DNA of 64,000 nucleotides from Mycobacterium lentiflavum (GTDB lineage: Bacteria; Actinomycetota; Actinomycetes; Mycobacteriales; Mycobacteriaceae). Below the pieces are notes generated by a model. The model saw nothing but the letters and a program-made list of their open reading frames with translations, did no database searches and was not told the origin of the DNA. Shown here piece after piece: positions 9,213 through 18,128 of the stretch. The translations under genes and the position numbers were made by a program. The stretch is taken from contig NZ_CP092423.2 of NCBI RefSeq assembly GCF_022374895.2, forward strand, positions 3,224,001 through 3,288,000. Direction: 5' to 3'. Within the stretch, counting starts at the first letter, position 1. Each line of letters begins with the position of its first letter.

Positions 9213-9724
9213 CAGAACAGCTTGCCAGCCACCGCGGGTGCCGGCGCCTCCAACTCCAACAAGAATCGTTTGCGCTTCAATCCGCCCGCGTAACCGGTTA
9301 GCGCGCCATCCTTTCCGACGACCCGATGACACGGAACGATGATGCTCAGTGGATTGCGCCCGACCGCTTGGCCCACTTGGTACGCGGTGGTGGCGCCGGC
9401 CAGTTCCGCGGCCAGCTCGCCGTATGTCTTCGTCTGGCCGTAGCCGATACCGACAAGCCGATCCCAGATTCGGCGCCGAAGCGGGTCGCCCACCAACGCA
9501 ATTGGAAGGTCGAATCTAGTGCGCTCTCCGCAGAGATACTCGTTCAGCTGCTCGGCGGTGCGACGGAACAGGTCGTCGGCAGCCGGTTCGACATGCTCGC
9601 CGAGTGCATGCGCGGTCGGCCGGCGCCAATGATGCCGGAAATACACACCCGTCAAGGCGTCGTCGTCAGCGACCAAGGTCAACTCGCCCAAAGGGCTATC
9701 GCTCACCGCGTGTCGTGCTGTCAT
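9212..9724 (-). CDS. ogt: Methylated-DNA-[protein]-cysteine S-methyltransferase
   Basis: A 170-residue O6-alkylguanine-DNA alkyltransferase. It removes O6-alkyl groups from guanine by transfer to its own cysteine. The active site is C132 in SIIVPCHRVVGKDG, preceded by YGELAAELAG and AVGRNP typical of the family. ATG at 9724 has a perfect AAAGGAGG site. It heads a two-gene unit with the 2OG oxygenase and diverges from the ECF sigma/alkyltransferase pair, which suggests shared induction by alkylating damage. Confidence 0.93.
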   Translation of the reverse strand: MTARHAVSDSPLGELTLVADDDALTGVYFRHHWRRPTAHALGEHVEPAADDLFRRTAEQLNEYLCGERTRFDLPIALVGDPLRRRIWDRLVGIGYGQTKTYGELAAELAGATTAYQVGQAVGRNPLSIIVPCHRVVGKDGALTGYAGGLKRKRFLLELEAPAPAVAGKLF

Positions 9725-9864
9725 CGTTGAACCTCCTTTACCTGTAGACGATGACCAGTCCGGAAGCGTGAGATGGGGTACGAATTGAGGTCTCACATTT
9801 CACGATCCGCCGACGTCTTCACATCAGGAGCAAGAGGAGATCGCGTGATCAGTCATACCCCTCG

Positions 9865-10386
9865 GTGACAACGGTGAAGACCGACCAACAGGTGAAGATG
9901 CCGTTCGAGGCCGTCGTGGCACGGCACGGCGCTACGGTGTTGCGGGTGGTGCGCGCCGTGGTCGGCCACAGCGACGCCGACGACGCTTGGTCGGACACCT
10001 TCCTGGCCGCCTTGAAGGCCTACCCGCAACTGCCGGCCGACGCCAATGTCGAAGCGTGGCTGGTCACCATTGCTCACCGCAAAGCCATCGACATCACTCG
10101 CGCGGCGGCCCGGCGGGCCATCCCGGTCGCCGATACCCCCGACTCCCCCGCCGGGCAACGAGCCGATGGCCACGATCTTGACCTCGACGCGGCCGTCAGT
10201 GCGCTGCCGCCCAAGCAACGTCAGGCCGTGGCCTACCACTACCTGGCAGGCCTGCCCTACGCCGAGATCGCAACGATCCTCGACAGCAGCGTTAACGCCG
10301 CCCGCCGAGCCGCAGCGGATGGCATCGCCACCCTGCGGCGCACCTATCCCTTCATCGACTCCCGTAATCGACCCCGCAAGGAATGA
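9865..10386 (+). CDS. ECF-type RNA polymerase sigma factor
   Basis: A 173-residue sigma factor with region 2 (about 15-85: DDAWSDTFLAALKAYPQLP, VEAWLVTIAHRKAID) and region 4 (about 110-165: LPPKQRQAVAYHYLAGLPYA, then a helix-turn-helix). There is no long linker or C-terminal sensory domain, and no anti-sigma gene adjoins. The stop overlaps the next gene by 4 bases (ATGA), so it is coupled to a second alkyltransferase. It probably directs part of the alkylation response and may act on the divergent ogt promoter. GTG start at 9865. Confidence 0.88.
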   Translation: MTTVKTDQQVKMPFEAVVARHGATVLRVVRAVVGHSDADDAWSDTFLAALKAYPQLPADANVEAWLVTIAHRKAIDITRAAARRAIPVADTPDSPAGQRADGHDLDLDAAVSALPPKQRQAVAYHYLAGLPYAEIATILDSSVNAARRAAADGIATLRRTYPFIDSRNRPRKE

Positions 10387-10991
10387 ACATGACCTCGACT
10401 GATCTCGCCGACCTCTACCCCGTCGATGCGGATCATCTGCAGCGCCTGCACACCCGTCTAGAACGGGATGCCCAGGCCGGCGATCTGCTCGACATCGCCT
10501 ATCGCACAGTGGATTCCGCCGTCGGTCCGCTGCTGCTGGCCGCCACCCCGCTCGGACTGGTCAGGGTGGCGTTCGCGAACGAGGACCGAGACGGCGTGCT
10601 ACTGACGCTGTCGAAGCGGATCAGCCCGCGGATGCTCGAGGCGCCGACGCGGCTGGACCCGATCGTGCGACAGCTCGACGAGTACTTCGACGGCCGCCGG
10701 CACACCTTCGACGTCCCGTTGGATTGGTCACTCTCGCAAGGGTTTCGGCGCACAGTGCTAGAGCACCTCAATACCGACGTCGGCTACGGCGTCACGGCCA
10801 GCTACGCCGCGCTAGCGCGACTCGCCGGCTCCCCCAAGGCGGTGCGCGCGGCGGGAACCGCGTGCGCGACCAACCCGATCCCGATCGTGGTGCCGTGTCA
10901 TCGGGTGATCCGATCCGACGGAGCCGTGGGCGCCTACCGGGGCGGACCCGTCGCCAAACGGATGCTGCTCGACCTTGAGCGGGAGGGATGA
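10383..10991 (+). CDS. Second methylated-DNA-protein cysteine methyltransferase, coupled to an ECF sigma factor
   Basis: A 202-residue alkyltransferase with the active cysteine at C172 (PIVVPCHRVIRSDG). The N-terminal extension of about 35 residues (LADLYPVDADHLQRLHTRLE) is absent from the first ogt and resembles anti-sigma-like or zinc-free leader helices; its role is unknown. Translation overlaps the sigma gene (ATGA). A tempting model is that the alkyltransferase binds the sigma factor and releases it once alkylated, as a self-consuming sensor. This is inference only. Confidence 0.9.
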   Translation: MNMTSTDLADLYPVDADHLQRLHTRLERDAQAGDLLDIAYRTVDSAVGPLLLAATPLGLVRVAFANEDRDGVLLTLSKRISPRMLEAPTRLDPIVRQLDEYFDGRRHTFDVPLDWSLSQGFRRTVLEHLNTDVGYGVTASYAALARLAGSPKAVRAAGTACATNPIPIVVPCHRVIRSDGAVGAYRGGPVAKRMLLDLEREG

Positions 10992-11171
10992 CGGCGGCCG
11001 GGCCGGCTGCGCGAGGCGGGCGTGCCCGTCCACTTGGAAATCGCCCCCGGCGCGTTTCACGCGTTCGACAACATCGTGGAAAAGGCGCCGATCTCGGCGA
11101 AATTCTTCGCCAGCGAGCGCGATCATCTCTGGGCCGCTTTGAGGTCTCCCGCGGAGGACCAGCCGGGGTGA
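10992..11171 (+). pseudogene. 3' remnant of an alpha/beta-hydrolase (lipase/esterase)
   Basis: Directly after the alkyltransferase stop, one frame reads LREAGVPVHLEIAPGAFHAFD...KFFASERDHLWAAL and ends at TGA 11169. This is the C-terminal end of hormone-sensitive-lipase-type esterases, with the catalytic histidine in GAFHAFD. No start codon and no catalytic serine region are present, so the gene has lost its 5' part. Its abrupt junction with the alkyltransferase stop suggests a deletion or insertion breakpoint near 10991. Confidence 0.7.
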
Positions 11172-11197
11172 GACCCGCCTCTAAACGAGCTAGTTGA

Positions 11198-11220
11198 CTG
11201 CAAAATGTGCAGAACGTGCA
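11198..11220. promoter_or_regulatory. Candidate TetR operator, copy 1 (TGCA triplet)
   Basis: TGCA occurs at 11199, 11208 and 11217, that is TGCA-N5-TGCA-N5-TGCA, and the first two form an inverted repeat CTGCA-AAATG-TGCAG. It lies about 12 bases before the TetR start. The same arrangement recurs at 11863-11886 in front of mmpS. Confidence 0.7.
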
Positions 11221-11231
11221 ACTATGGGGGG

Positions 11232-11840
11232 ATGGCCAACCCGATGGGACTGCGAGAGCGGCGTCGGCGCGAGACCAGCGCAGACATCCGCGACGCCGCG
11301 GTGCGACTGGCCCTCGAGCGTGGCTTCGACAAGGTGACCATCGAGGAAATCTGCGCCGAAGCCGGAATCTCGACGCGCACGTTCTTCAACTACTTCCCCA
11401 ACAAAGAGTCCGCCATCGCCTACGGCCCATCGGACATTCCTGCCGAGCTGGTCGCGGATTTCGTCGCGGCCGGACCCGCGCCCTACTCGGTGGTGCTGGC
11501 AGAGCTGATCACCCTGGCAGCGCACCACCTGCGCGACGTCCCACCCCTTCGCGAGCAGGCCGCCCATATGCTCGAGCTCGCCAAAACCTCCCCCGCGGTG
11601 TTGGCCGCGTTCCTCGCGGACCTGGAGCGTTTTCAGCTTCAGCTGACCGACATCATCGTGCGCCGCCAGGGTATGAAGCCGGACGACGAGATGGCCGCGC
11701 TGATTTCCGCGCTGGCCCTCACCGCAGTGCGTTCCGGCCTCGAAAAGTGGGCAAGTAGCGATCCGGTGGATCCCGACGACACGCCGATGCCGTATGTCGA
11801 GCGGGCCGCCGCCCTTGTGAACAGCATCTTTACAAAGTGA
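11232..11840 (+). CDS. TetR-family regulator, probable repressor of mmpS-mmpL
   Basis: A 202-residue TetR protein. The DNA-binding domain at residues 7-55 shows IRDAAVRLALERGFDKVTIEEI, then AEAGISTRTFFNYFPNKESAIA, a textbook TetR helix-turn-helix. The ligand domain is divergent, as usual. ATG at 11232 is chosen with a G-rich site just before it. It precedes mmpS-mmpL in the same direction, and the same three-TGCA element lies before both units, so it probably represses itself and the transporter. The inducing lipid or drug is unknown. Confidence 0.9.
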   Translation: MANPMGLRERRRRETSADIRDAAVRLALERGFDKVTIEEICAEAGISTRTFFNYFPNKESAIAYGPSDIPAELVADFVAAGPAPYSVVLAELITLAAHHLRDVPPLREQAAHMLELAKTSPAVLAAFLADLERFQLQLTDIIVRRQGMKPDDEMAALISALALTAVRSGLEKWASSDPVDPDDTPMPYVERAAALVNSIFTK

Positions 11841-11862
11841 TCTGAAACACCGAAGACAAATC

Positions 11863-11886
11863 TTGCATGATGTGCAAGATATGCAG
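11863..11886. promoter_or_regulatory. Candidate TetR operator, copy 2 (TGCA triplet)
   Basis: CTTGCA-TGATG-TGCAAG is a 17-base inverted repeat (11863-11879), followed by a third TGCA at 11883. TGCA starts are at 11865, 11874 and 11883, the same 9-base period as copy 1. It lies about 235 bases upstream of mmpS. Confidence 0.7.
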
Positions 11887-12119
11887 ATCATGTAGTATGC
11901 GCTGGTGGCGGTGTTCGGGGACGCTTCCGCAAAGCACGGCAGGCGTCGGGCTCGGAAAGGGCCGCCGGCGCGCGCCGACAGCCTCATCCGCACGGAACGA
12001 CGGGCGCGCACGTCGCGGCAAGGGCCGATAATCCGATGCTGAGTCATGCGGTTCGTGTGCACGAGCGCCCGCGTGTTATGCGGGCGGTGGCCATGGTGAC
12101 GAGAAAAGGACTCACGTAG

Positions 12120-12554
12120 TTGCTGCTAGCGAAGATTGTGCGGAACGCATGGCTGCCGCTCTTGATCGTGGCGGTGGTGGTGGTCGGCGGCTTTGCCGTG
12201 GTGCGGGTCAAGTCTTTCTTCGGCCTCCACGACACCGGCGTCTTGACTAGTCCGCGACTCGACGACTCCAAGCCGTTCAAGCCCAAGGTCGTCAAGTACG
12301 AGGTCTTCGGCTCGGCGAGCCACGCCAACGTGAACTACTTGGATTTGTCCGCCGACCCGACACGGGTCGACGGCGCGCCGTTGCCATGGACACTCGTCCT
12401 CACCACGACTGCCCCGTCGGTCTTCCCGAACCTCTCGGCGCAAAGCGACGGCGACTACCTCGGTTGCCGAATCACCATCGATGACGAAGTCAAGGACGAG
12501 AAGATAACCACCGGCGTGCACGCCCTGACCTTCTGCCTGGTGAAATCCGCATGA
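12120..12554 (+). CDS. MmpS-family membrane accessory protein
   Basis: A 144-residue MmpS protein with one N-terminal membrane helix ([19 protein letters not shown]) and a periplasmic beta domain. Family marks: [29 protein letters not shown] and the C-terminal [12 protein letters not shown] followed by a terminal cysteine region (TFCLVKSA). MmpS proteins partner MmpL transporters in exporting lipids or siderophores. TTG start at 12120; the stop overlaps mmpL by 4 bases (ATGA). The 280 bases upstream hold the TGCA operator copy 2 and no gene. Confidence 0.92.
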   Translation: MLLAKIVRNAWLPLLIVAVVVVGGFAVVRVKSFFGLHDTGVLTSPRLDDSKPFKPKVVKYEVFGSASHANVNYLDLSADPTRVDGAPLPWTLVLTTTAPSVFPNLSAQSDGDYLGCRITIDDEVKDEKITTGVHALTFCLVKSA

Positions 12555-15463
12555 GTACAACGTTCAACGACGCCCGCACCGACGCGCTCCCGACGGCGGC
12601 AGAGCCGGTGCGGGAAAAGATCCCGCGTTTCATCCGGAAATTCGCCATCGTCATCATCCTCGGCTGGATCGGGCTCATCGCGGTGCTCAGCACCATCGTC
12701 CCCGACCTGGACACCGTCGGGAAGATGCGCTCGGTCTCGATGGCCCCCGACGATGCGCAATCGGTGGTCGCGACGAAACGCATGGGCGCGGTGTTCAACG
12801 AATACAAGTCCAACAGTTCGATCATGATCGTTCTCGAGGGCCAAAAGCCGCTCGGCGCCGATGCTCACGCCTACTACGACACGATCGTCAAAAAGCTCGA
12901 CGCCGACACCAAATACGTTGAGCACGTTCAGGACATGTGGAGCGACCCGCTGACCGGCGCAGGCGCGCAGAGCAATGACGGCAAGGCCGCCTACGTTCAG
13001 GTCTATCTCGCCGGTAATCAAGGCGAAGCGTTGGCCAACGACTCCGTCGAGTCCGTCCAAGACATCGTCAAAAGTGTGCCCCCGCCCAACGGGGTGAAGG
13101 CCTACGTTACCGGGCCCGCCGCGCTCTCAGCCGATCAGCACATGGCCGGTGACCGCAGCGTGCAACTCATCACGATGTGCACGTTCACCGTGATCATCGC
13201 GATGCTGTTATTGGTCTATCGGTCGATAGTTACGCTGTTGCTGACGCTGGTGATGGTGGTGTTGGAGCTGTCGGCCGCGCGCGGAATGGTCGCCTTCTTG
13301 GGCTATTACAACATCATTGGGCTCTCCACCTTCGCCACCAACCTGTTGGTCACGTTGGCGATCGCGGCCGCCACTGACTATGCGATCTTTTTGATCGGCC
13401 GCTATCAGGAGGCCCGGGGCAAAGGCAACTCCCGCGAAGATGCTTACTACGACATGTTCCACGGCACCGCGCATGTGGTGGCGGGATCCGGCTTGACCAT
13501 TGCCGGCGCCACGTTCTGCCTGCACTTCACCAACCTGCCCTATTTCCAAACGTTGGGTATCCCGCTGGCGATCGGCATGGTGGTCGTGGTGGCAGCGGCA
13601 CTGACGCTCGGACCTGCCGTCGTCGCCGTGGCAACACGTTTCGGCAAGACACTGGAGCCCAAGCGCACGCAGCGTATTCGCATGTGGCGCAAGGTCGGCG
13701 CCGTCGTGGTGAGGTGGCCCGGGCCGATCCTGGTCATGACGATCGGGGTCGCGCTGGTCGGCTTGCTGACGCTGCCGGGATACCGCACCAATTACAACGA
13801 CCGCAACTATTTGCCTGCCGACCTGCCCGCGAACGAGGGTTACGAAGCCGCGGACCGGCACTTCTCGCACGCGCGGATGAACCCCGAAGTGCTGATGATC
13901 GAAAGTGATCACGATCTGCGGAATTCCGCGGACTTCCTGGTCATCGACAAGATCGCCAAGGCGATCTTCCGGGTGCCGGGAATCGGCCGCGTGCAGTCGA
14001 TTACCAGGCCGGAGGGCACGCCGATCGAGCACACCTCGATCCCGTTCCAGATCAGCATGCAGGGCGTCAGCCAGCAGATGAACCAGAAGTATCAAGAAGA
14101 CCAGATGGCCGACATGCTCAAGCAGGCCGACATGATGCAGACGACGATCGACAGCATGGAGAAGATGTCGAGCATCACCGTGCAGATGTCCAACGACATG
14201 CATCAAATGGTCAAAAAGATGCACGACATGACCATCGACATCAACGAATTACGCAACCACATGGCGGATTTCGAGGACTTCTTCCGCCCGGTCCGCAGCT
14301 ACCTCTACTGGGAGAAGCACTGCTTCGACATCCCGATCTGCTGGTCGCTTCGCTCGGTCTTCGACGGCCTCGACGGCATCGACACGATGACCGACGACAT
14401 CGAAAGCCTGTTGCCCATCATGGATCATCTCGACACCCTGATGCCCCAGATGGTGGCGCTGATGCCTTCCATGATCGAAAACATGAAGGCCATGAAAACC
14501 ACGATGCTGACCATGTATTCGACGCAAAAGGGTCTGCAGGATCAGCAAAACGAGGCCCAGAAGAACTCGAACGCCATGGGTAAGGCGTTCGACGCGTCCA
14601 AGAACGACGACTCGTTCTACCTGCCGCCGGACGTCTTCAACAACGCCGAGTTCAAAAAGGGCATGAAGAACTTCATCTCCCCCGACGGCCACGCCGTGCG
14701 TTTCATCATCAGCCACGACGGCGATCCGATGTCTCAAGAAGGCATTTCGCACATCGCGGCCATCAAGAAGGCTGCCTACGAAGCACTCAAGGGCACGCCG
14801 CTGGAGGGCTCCAAGATCTACCTCGCGGGCACCGCGGCAATATACAAAGACCTCAGTGACGGCAACACCTATGACCTGCTGATCGCTGGAATTGCTTCGC
14901 TCTGCCTGATTTTCATCATCATGTTGATCATCACCCGAGGCGTGGTGGCCTCAGCGGTCATCGTGGGAACCGTGTTGCTCTCGCTGGGTGCGTCGTTCGG
15001 GCTGTCGGTGCTGATCTGGCAGCACATCATCGGCATTGAGCTGCACTGGATGGTGCTCGCGATGTCGGTGATCATCCTGCTTGCCGTGGGCGCTGACTAC
15101 AACCTGCTGCTGGTCGCGCGGTTCAAGGAAGAGATCCGCGCCGGCTTGAACACCGGAATCATCCGATCGATGGGCGGTACCGGTTCGGTCGTCACCTCGG
15201 CGGGTTTGGTCTTTGCCTTCACGATGATCACCATGGCGGTCAGCGAGCTGACCGTCATCGGCCAAGTGGGTACCACCATCGGTCTGGGCTTGCTCTTCGA
15301 CACGCTGATCGTGCGGTCGCTGATGACGCCATCGATTGCCGCGCTGTTGGGCAAGTGGTTCTGGTGGCCGCAACGAGTTCGGCAACGCCCGCTCCCCTCG
15401 CCATGGCCTGATCCAAATGGCAAGGCCGCCGCGGAACCCGAATCGGTAACTGCCGCTACGTAA
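12551..15463 (+). CDS. MmpL-family RND transporter
   Basis: A 970-residue, 12-helix RND transporter. The two proton-relay Asp-Tyr pairs are visible ([18 protein letters not shown] in the first half and [15 protein letters not shown] in the second). The second periplasmic loop has a Met/Asp-rich helical stretch (about residues 510-690) with two cysteines (CFDIPICW), as in MmpL4/MmpL5-like proteins. Coupled to mmpS, so the pair likely exports a lipid or siderophore-like substrate, under the TetR protein upstream. Its 3' end overlaps the convergent fabG3 by 8 bases. Substrate cannot be assigned. Confidence 0.94.
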   Translation: MSTTFNDARTDALPTAAEPVREKIPRFIRKFAIVIILGWIGLIAVLSTIVPDLDTVGKMRSVSMAPDDAQSVVATKRMGAVFNEYKSNSSIMIVLEGQKPLGADAHAYYDTIVKKLDADTKYVEHVQDMWSDPLTGAGAQSNDGKAAYVQVYLAGNQGEALANDSVESVQDIVKSVPPPNGVKAYVTGPAALSADQHMAGDRSVQLITMCTFTVIIAMLLLVYRSIVTLLLTLVMVVLELSAARGMVAFLGYYNIIGLSTFATNLLVTLAIAAATDYAIFLIGRYQEARGKGNSREDAYYDMFHGTAHVVAGSGLTIAGATFCLHFTNLPYFQTLGIPLAIGMVVVVAAALTLGPAVVAVATRFGKTLEPKRTQRIRMWRKVGAVVVRWPGPILVMTIGVALVGLLTLPGYRTNYNDRNYLPADLPANEGYEAADRHFSHARMNPEVLMIESDHDLRNSADFLVIDKIAKAIFRVPGIGRVQSITRPEGTPIEHTSIPFQISMQGVSQQMNQKYQEDQMADMLKQADMMQTTIDSMEKMSSITVQMSNDMHQMVKKMHDMTIDINELRNHMADFEDFFRPVRSYLYWEKHCFDIPICWSLRSVFDGLDGIDTMTDDIESLLPIMDHLDTLMPQMVALMPSMIENMKAMKTTMLTMYSTQKGLQDQQNEAQKNSNAMGKAFDASKNDDSFYLPPDVFNNAEFKKGMKNFISPDGHAVRFIISHDGDPMSQEGISHIAAIKKAAYEALKGTPLEGSKIYLAGTAAIYKDLSDGNTYDLLIAGIASLCLIFIIMLIITRGVVASAVIVGTVLLSLGASFGLSVLIWQHIIGIELHWMVLAMSVIILLAVGADYNLLLVARFKEEIRAGLNTGIIRSMGGTGSVVTSAGLVFAFTMITMAVSELTVIGQVGTTIGLGLLFDTLIVRSLMTPSIAALLGKWFWWPQRVRQRPLPSPWPDPNGKAAAEPESVTAAT

Positions 15464-16238
15464 CCCACTCCGGTTGTGAATCGGTCTCCACGGCGGAAAA
15501 GTCTTTGTGACCCAAGCCGGCGGTGGTGCCGCCGTCGACCACGAACTCCGAACCCGTGGAATAGCTGGACTCGTCGCTGGCCAGATAGACCACCAGGCTG
15601 GAGACCTCCTTGGGGTCGGCAGCCCGGCCGAGCGCGGTCTGGAAGAGGTCCTCGGGAACCCACTCGGTCATCGGGGTCTTGATCAGGCCGGGATGGATTG
15701 AGTTCACCCGGATTCCACTGGGTCCAAGCTCCAGCGCCGCCGACTTTGTCAAACCCCGGACAGCGAATTTTGTTGCCGTGTAACCGTGGCAGGCGATCGT
15801 GCCGGCAATACCTTCGATCGAAGAGATGTTGATGATCGAGCCTCGTCCGGCTTCCTTCATCGGTTTCACCACGGCGCGGATGCCGAGAAACACACCGGTC
15901 AAATTGATGTCGAGGATCCGCTGCCATTCCGTGAGCGCGTAGTCCTCGAGGGTGCCGATGTTGATGATGCCGGCGTTGTTCACCAGCACGTCGACGCTGC
16001 CGAACTCGTGCAGCGCGGTGGCCACCGCGGCATCCCAGTCGTCGGGCTTCGTCACATCGAGATGCAGGTAACGAGCCGAGTCGCCGACCTCCGCCGCTAC
16101 GGCCTTGCCTTCGTCGTCGAGGATGTCGCCGAACACGACCTTGGCTCCCTCGTCCACCAGCATCCGCACATGCGAGGCACCCATCCCCCGGGCACCCCCA
16201 CTTATCAGCGCCACCTTGCCCGCCAACCGTTCTGCCAC
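15456..16238 (-). CDS. fabG3: FabG3-like short-chain dehydrogenase (hydroxysteroid dehydrogenase, Rv2002-like)
   Basis: A 260-residue classical SDR. NAD motif [10 protein letters not shown] near residue 14, NNAG (about 89), catalytic Ser in NISSIEG and YTATK (Tyr/Lys). The sequence follows M. tuberculosis Rv2002 closely over its full length, including [13 protein letters not shown] and the C-terminus SQPEWVT. Rv2002 reduces the 20-keto group of steroids in vitro. GTG start with ACAGGAG upstream. In M. tuberculosis fabG3 lies next to the Rv2003c-2007c DosR cluster; that order is kept here, marking the left border of the dormancy island. Confidence 0.93.
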   Translation of the reverse strand: MAERLAGKVALISGGARGMGASHVRMLVDEGAKVVFGDILDDEGKAVAAEVGDSARYLHLDVTKPDDWDAAVATALHEFGSVDVLVNNAGIINIGTLEDYALTEWQRILDINLTGVFLGIRAVVKPMKEAGRGSIINISSIEGIAGTIACHGYTATKFAVRGLTKSAALELGPSGIRVNSIHPGLIKTPMTEWVPEDLFQTALGRAADPKEVSSLVVYLASDESSYSTGSEFVVDGGTTAGLGHKDFSAVETDSQPEWVT

Positions 16239-16316
16239 TGCGTTCTCCTGTCATGTGGTGCGTAATTCAGATCTGAATCGGCTAAGCCGAAGCAGCTACT
16301 CTGACCCAATCGTCAC

Positions 16317-16340
16317 CATACATATATGCGTGCATGTATG
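16317..16340. promoter_or_regulatory. Palindrome upstream of fabG3
   Basis: CATACAT and ATGTATG form perfect 7-base arms around a 10-base centre, in AT-rich sequence about 80 bases upstream of fabG3. Its shape suits a TetR- or GntR-type operator. The binding protein is unknown. Confidence 0.45.
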
Positions 16341-16669
16341 ACGGCATACCCGTCAATCGCCGCGCCGCAGGTAACGGCATTGCGACGTCGACGCCGTCAA
16401 GCGGCGGCGTCCAAGCTGTCGGCGGCTACCGGGAATTCCGACATCCCCCTGGCCGACCGCACGCTGATGGGCGGGGAATGAAGGATGGCGGAGCATCGCT
16501 TCGCTACGCTCGCGCGCAAGCTGTTGAGCGGCAATCCAAACCGGGTGTGACTGGAGGACAATTACTTTCGCCCCTGCAACACGAGCCATGATTGGCTGCT
16601 CCTCTACCGGCGAAAACGGCCGAAGGCCATGCTCATAGCTTCAATCTCAGCAATTCTCGAAAGCCCTCG

Positions 16670-16689
16670 AAAGGGACCGAAGTCGCTAG
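16670..16689. promoter_or_regulatory. Orphan DosR-box-like site
   Basis: AAAGGGACCGAAGTCGCTAG matches 11 of 14 core positions of the DosR consensus. It lies about 55 bases beyond the end of the lipid synthase gene, and no gene starts nearby on either strand. Possibly a leftover of a lost gene or a promoter for an RNA. Confidence 0.45.
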
Positions 16690-16742
16690 CGTGGAGGACT
16701 TTCGTCCGCTATAGCGCAACGGTCGTGCACCCCTTCGCGTGG

Positions 16743-18128
16743 TCAGGAACGTGCGCTGCCTCGGTGCGTGCCGCTGGCCACGACGAGGTGTGCGACCCCG
16801 TCCGCAATTCCTGCGGCCAGCGCGTCGATGTCGGGCGCAGTGTCGTAGTCGGCGGTGATGCCGAAAACGAACTGGTCGGCGTAGCTGAGCATCGCCACGG
16901 CGGTACGAACGTTGAGAGCGATCGGCGGGATCGGAAGGATCTCCAGCACCCGCCGGCCCATCAGCTTCTGCCCTTCCCGGGGACCGGGAACGTTGGTGGC
17001 CACCGCGACCACTGCCTTTTGCGGAAGTCGGGACAGCAATCGGATGCCCCATGCGGTGAACGCGAACGGGACGTTCTTAGCCGCCGCAGTCAGCGCCGCG
17101 CCTCCTTCACGTTGGCCGCTGTCCTTGGCACGGGTAAGCCGACTGTGCACCAGCTGCAGCTGTTTCAGCGGGTCCGCCTCATCGACGGGCAGCAACGGCA
17201 GCATTGCCGAGACCTGGTTGTCGGCCATGTTGAAGTGATTGGTCGGACGGACCGAAACCGGCACAAGCGTGCGCAGCGAGTTGTGGCCGGGCCGCTCACC
17301 ACGCTCCAGCAAGATCTTGCGGTAACTGTCGGTGATCGCCGCGAGCGCTACATCGTTGAGCGTCACGCCGAATGCCCGAGAAACCTCCTGCAGGTCAGCC
17401 AGCCGAACCCGGGCCACACTGTAGCGGCGCAGCGACGTAACCGGTCCGTTCAGCGACGAATCGGGCGCCGTGTTCAACACACCGGCCGTCAGCTCGACCG
17501 CTCCCATCGCCATGTGTTCGACCGCGGCTGCCGCGGCAAACGCGCTTCGTCCTATCCCGCTGACCCATTTCAGCGGGTTCAAGCTGATCTTCGGCAGGCC
17601 CAGCCCATGCCGGACCGGCTCCCTGGCTGCACGAATCGCGGTCGCGAAGCTGTCGCCGCCGCCGCTATCGCTGAACTTTGCCAGGATCTGCGTTGTCGCG
17701 ATCCCATCGGCCATGCAGTGATGGACTTTGGTCAGAACGGCCCACCGGTCCCCGCTCAGCCCCTCGAAGATCCAGCACTCCCAGAGGGGTCGCTCGCGAT
17801 CGAGCCGTCGTTCCATTACAGACGCGACCATCTCGAATAACGCCGCGTCGTCGCCGGGGTGCGGCAGGGCGAGACGATGCAGGTGCCGCGCGACGTCGAA
17901 GTGCGGGTCGTCCGCCCATTCGGGTGAGCCGAGATCTAGCGGGTGCGTCCGCAGGACCTGTCGGCAGCGCGGAATTTGCGGTGCCCGTTCGGCGAAGGTC
18001 GAAACGAACTCCTCGTAGCTCGGAGCAGGGCCTTCCATGATCGAGACGCTGCCGATCGCCAAACTCACGTGCGGATCGGAGTCTTCGACCTCGAGGAACG
18101 TGGCATCGAAAGCGCTCAAATGCTCCAT
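16743..18128 (-). CDS. tgs: Wax ester synthase/diacylglycerol acyltransferase (Tgs1-like)
   Basis: A 461-residue WS/DGAT enzyme that makes triacylglycerol or wax esters from acyl-CoA and diacylglycerol or alcohol. The HHxxxDG catalytic motif is HHCMADG (H136, H137, D141). RERPLWECWIFEGL, LNDVALAAITDSYR and NVPGPREGQKLMG are family signatures. It resembles Tgs1 (Rv3130c), the main DosR-induced TAG synthase, in length and in N-terminal sequence. Start taken at ATG 18128, which shares a base with the upstream stop (TGATG); Tgs1 begins the same way. Last gene of a four-gene run behind the DosR-like box at 21926, so hypoxic induction is likely. Confidence 0.92.
   Translation of the reverse strand: MEHLSAFDATFLEVEDSDPHVSLAIGSVSIMEGPAPSYEEFVSTFAERAPQIPRCRQVLRTHPLDLGSPEWADDPHFDVARHLHRLALPHPGDDAALFEMVASVMERRLDRERPLWECWIFEGLSGDRWAVLTKVHHCMADGIATTQILAKFSDSGGGDSFATAIRAAREPVRHGLGLPKISLNPLKWVSGIGRSAFAAAAAVEHMAMGAVELTAGVLNTAPDSSLNGPVTSLRRYSVARVRLADLQEVSRAFGVTLNDVALAAITDSYRKILLERGERPGHNSLRTLVPVSVRPTNHFNMADNQVSAMLPLLPVDEADPLKQLQLVHSRLTRAKDSGQREGGAALTAAAKNVPFAFTAWGIRLLSRLPQKAVVAVATNVPGPREGQKLMGRRVLEILPIPPIALNVRTAVAMLSYADQFVFGITADYDTAPDIDALAAGIADGVAHLVVASGTHRGSARS

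Larger units (their letters stand above)
16239..16742. other. Gene-poor region between fabG3 and the lipid synthase
   Basis: About 500 bases without a convincing gene. It holds a palindrome (16317-16340), a possible 47-codon frame from ATG 16338 to 16480 with a basic N-terminus (unsupported by any family), and an isolated DosR-like site (16670-16689). In M. tuberculosis a methyltransferase gene (Rv2003c) sits at this point relative to fabG3; no trace of it was recognised. Confidence 0.5.

Noticed and set aside
13208..14224. 338-codon minus-strand frame inside mmpL
   Set aside because: His/Leu-rich mirror of the Met/Asp-rich MmpL loop; the MmpL reading is continuous with family motifs.
16338..16480. 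47-codon frame with a basic N-terminus (ALRRRRRQAAASKL)
   Set aside because: Short, without a clear ribosome site or recognised homologue; its ATG lies inside the palindrome.
16629..17840. 403-codon plus-strand frame opposite tgs
   Set aside because: No family features, and the opposite strand encodes the HHxxxDG acyltransferase.
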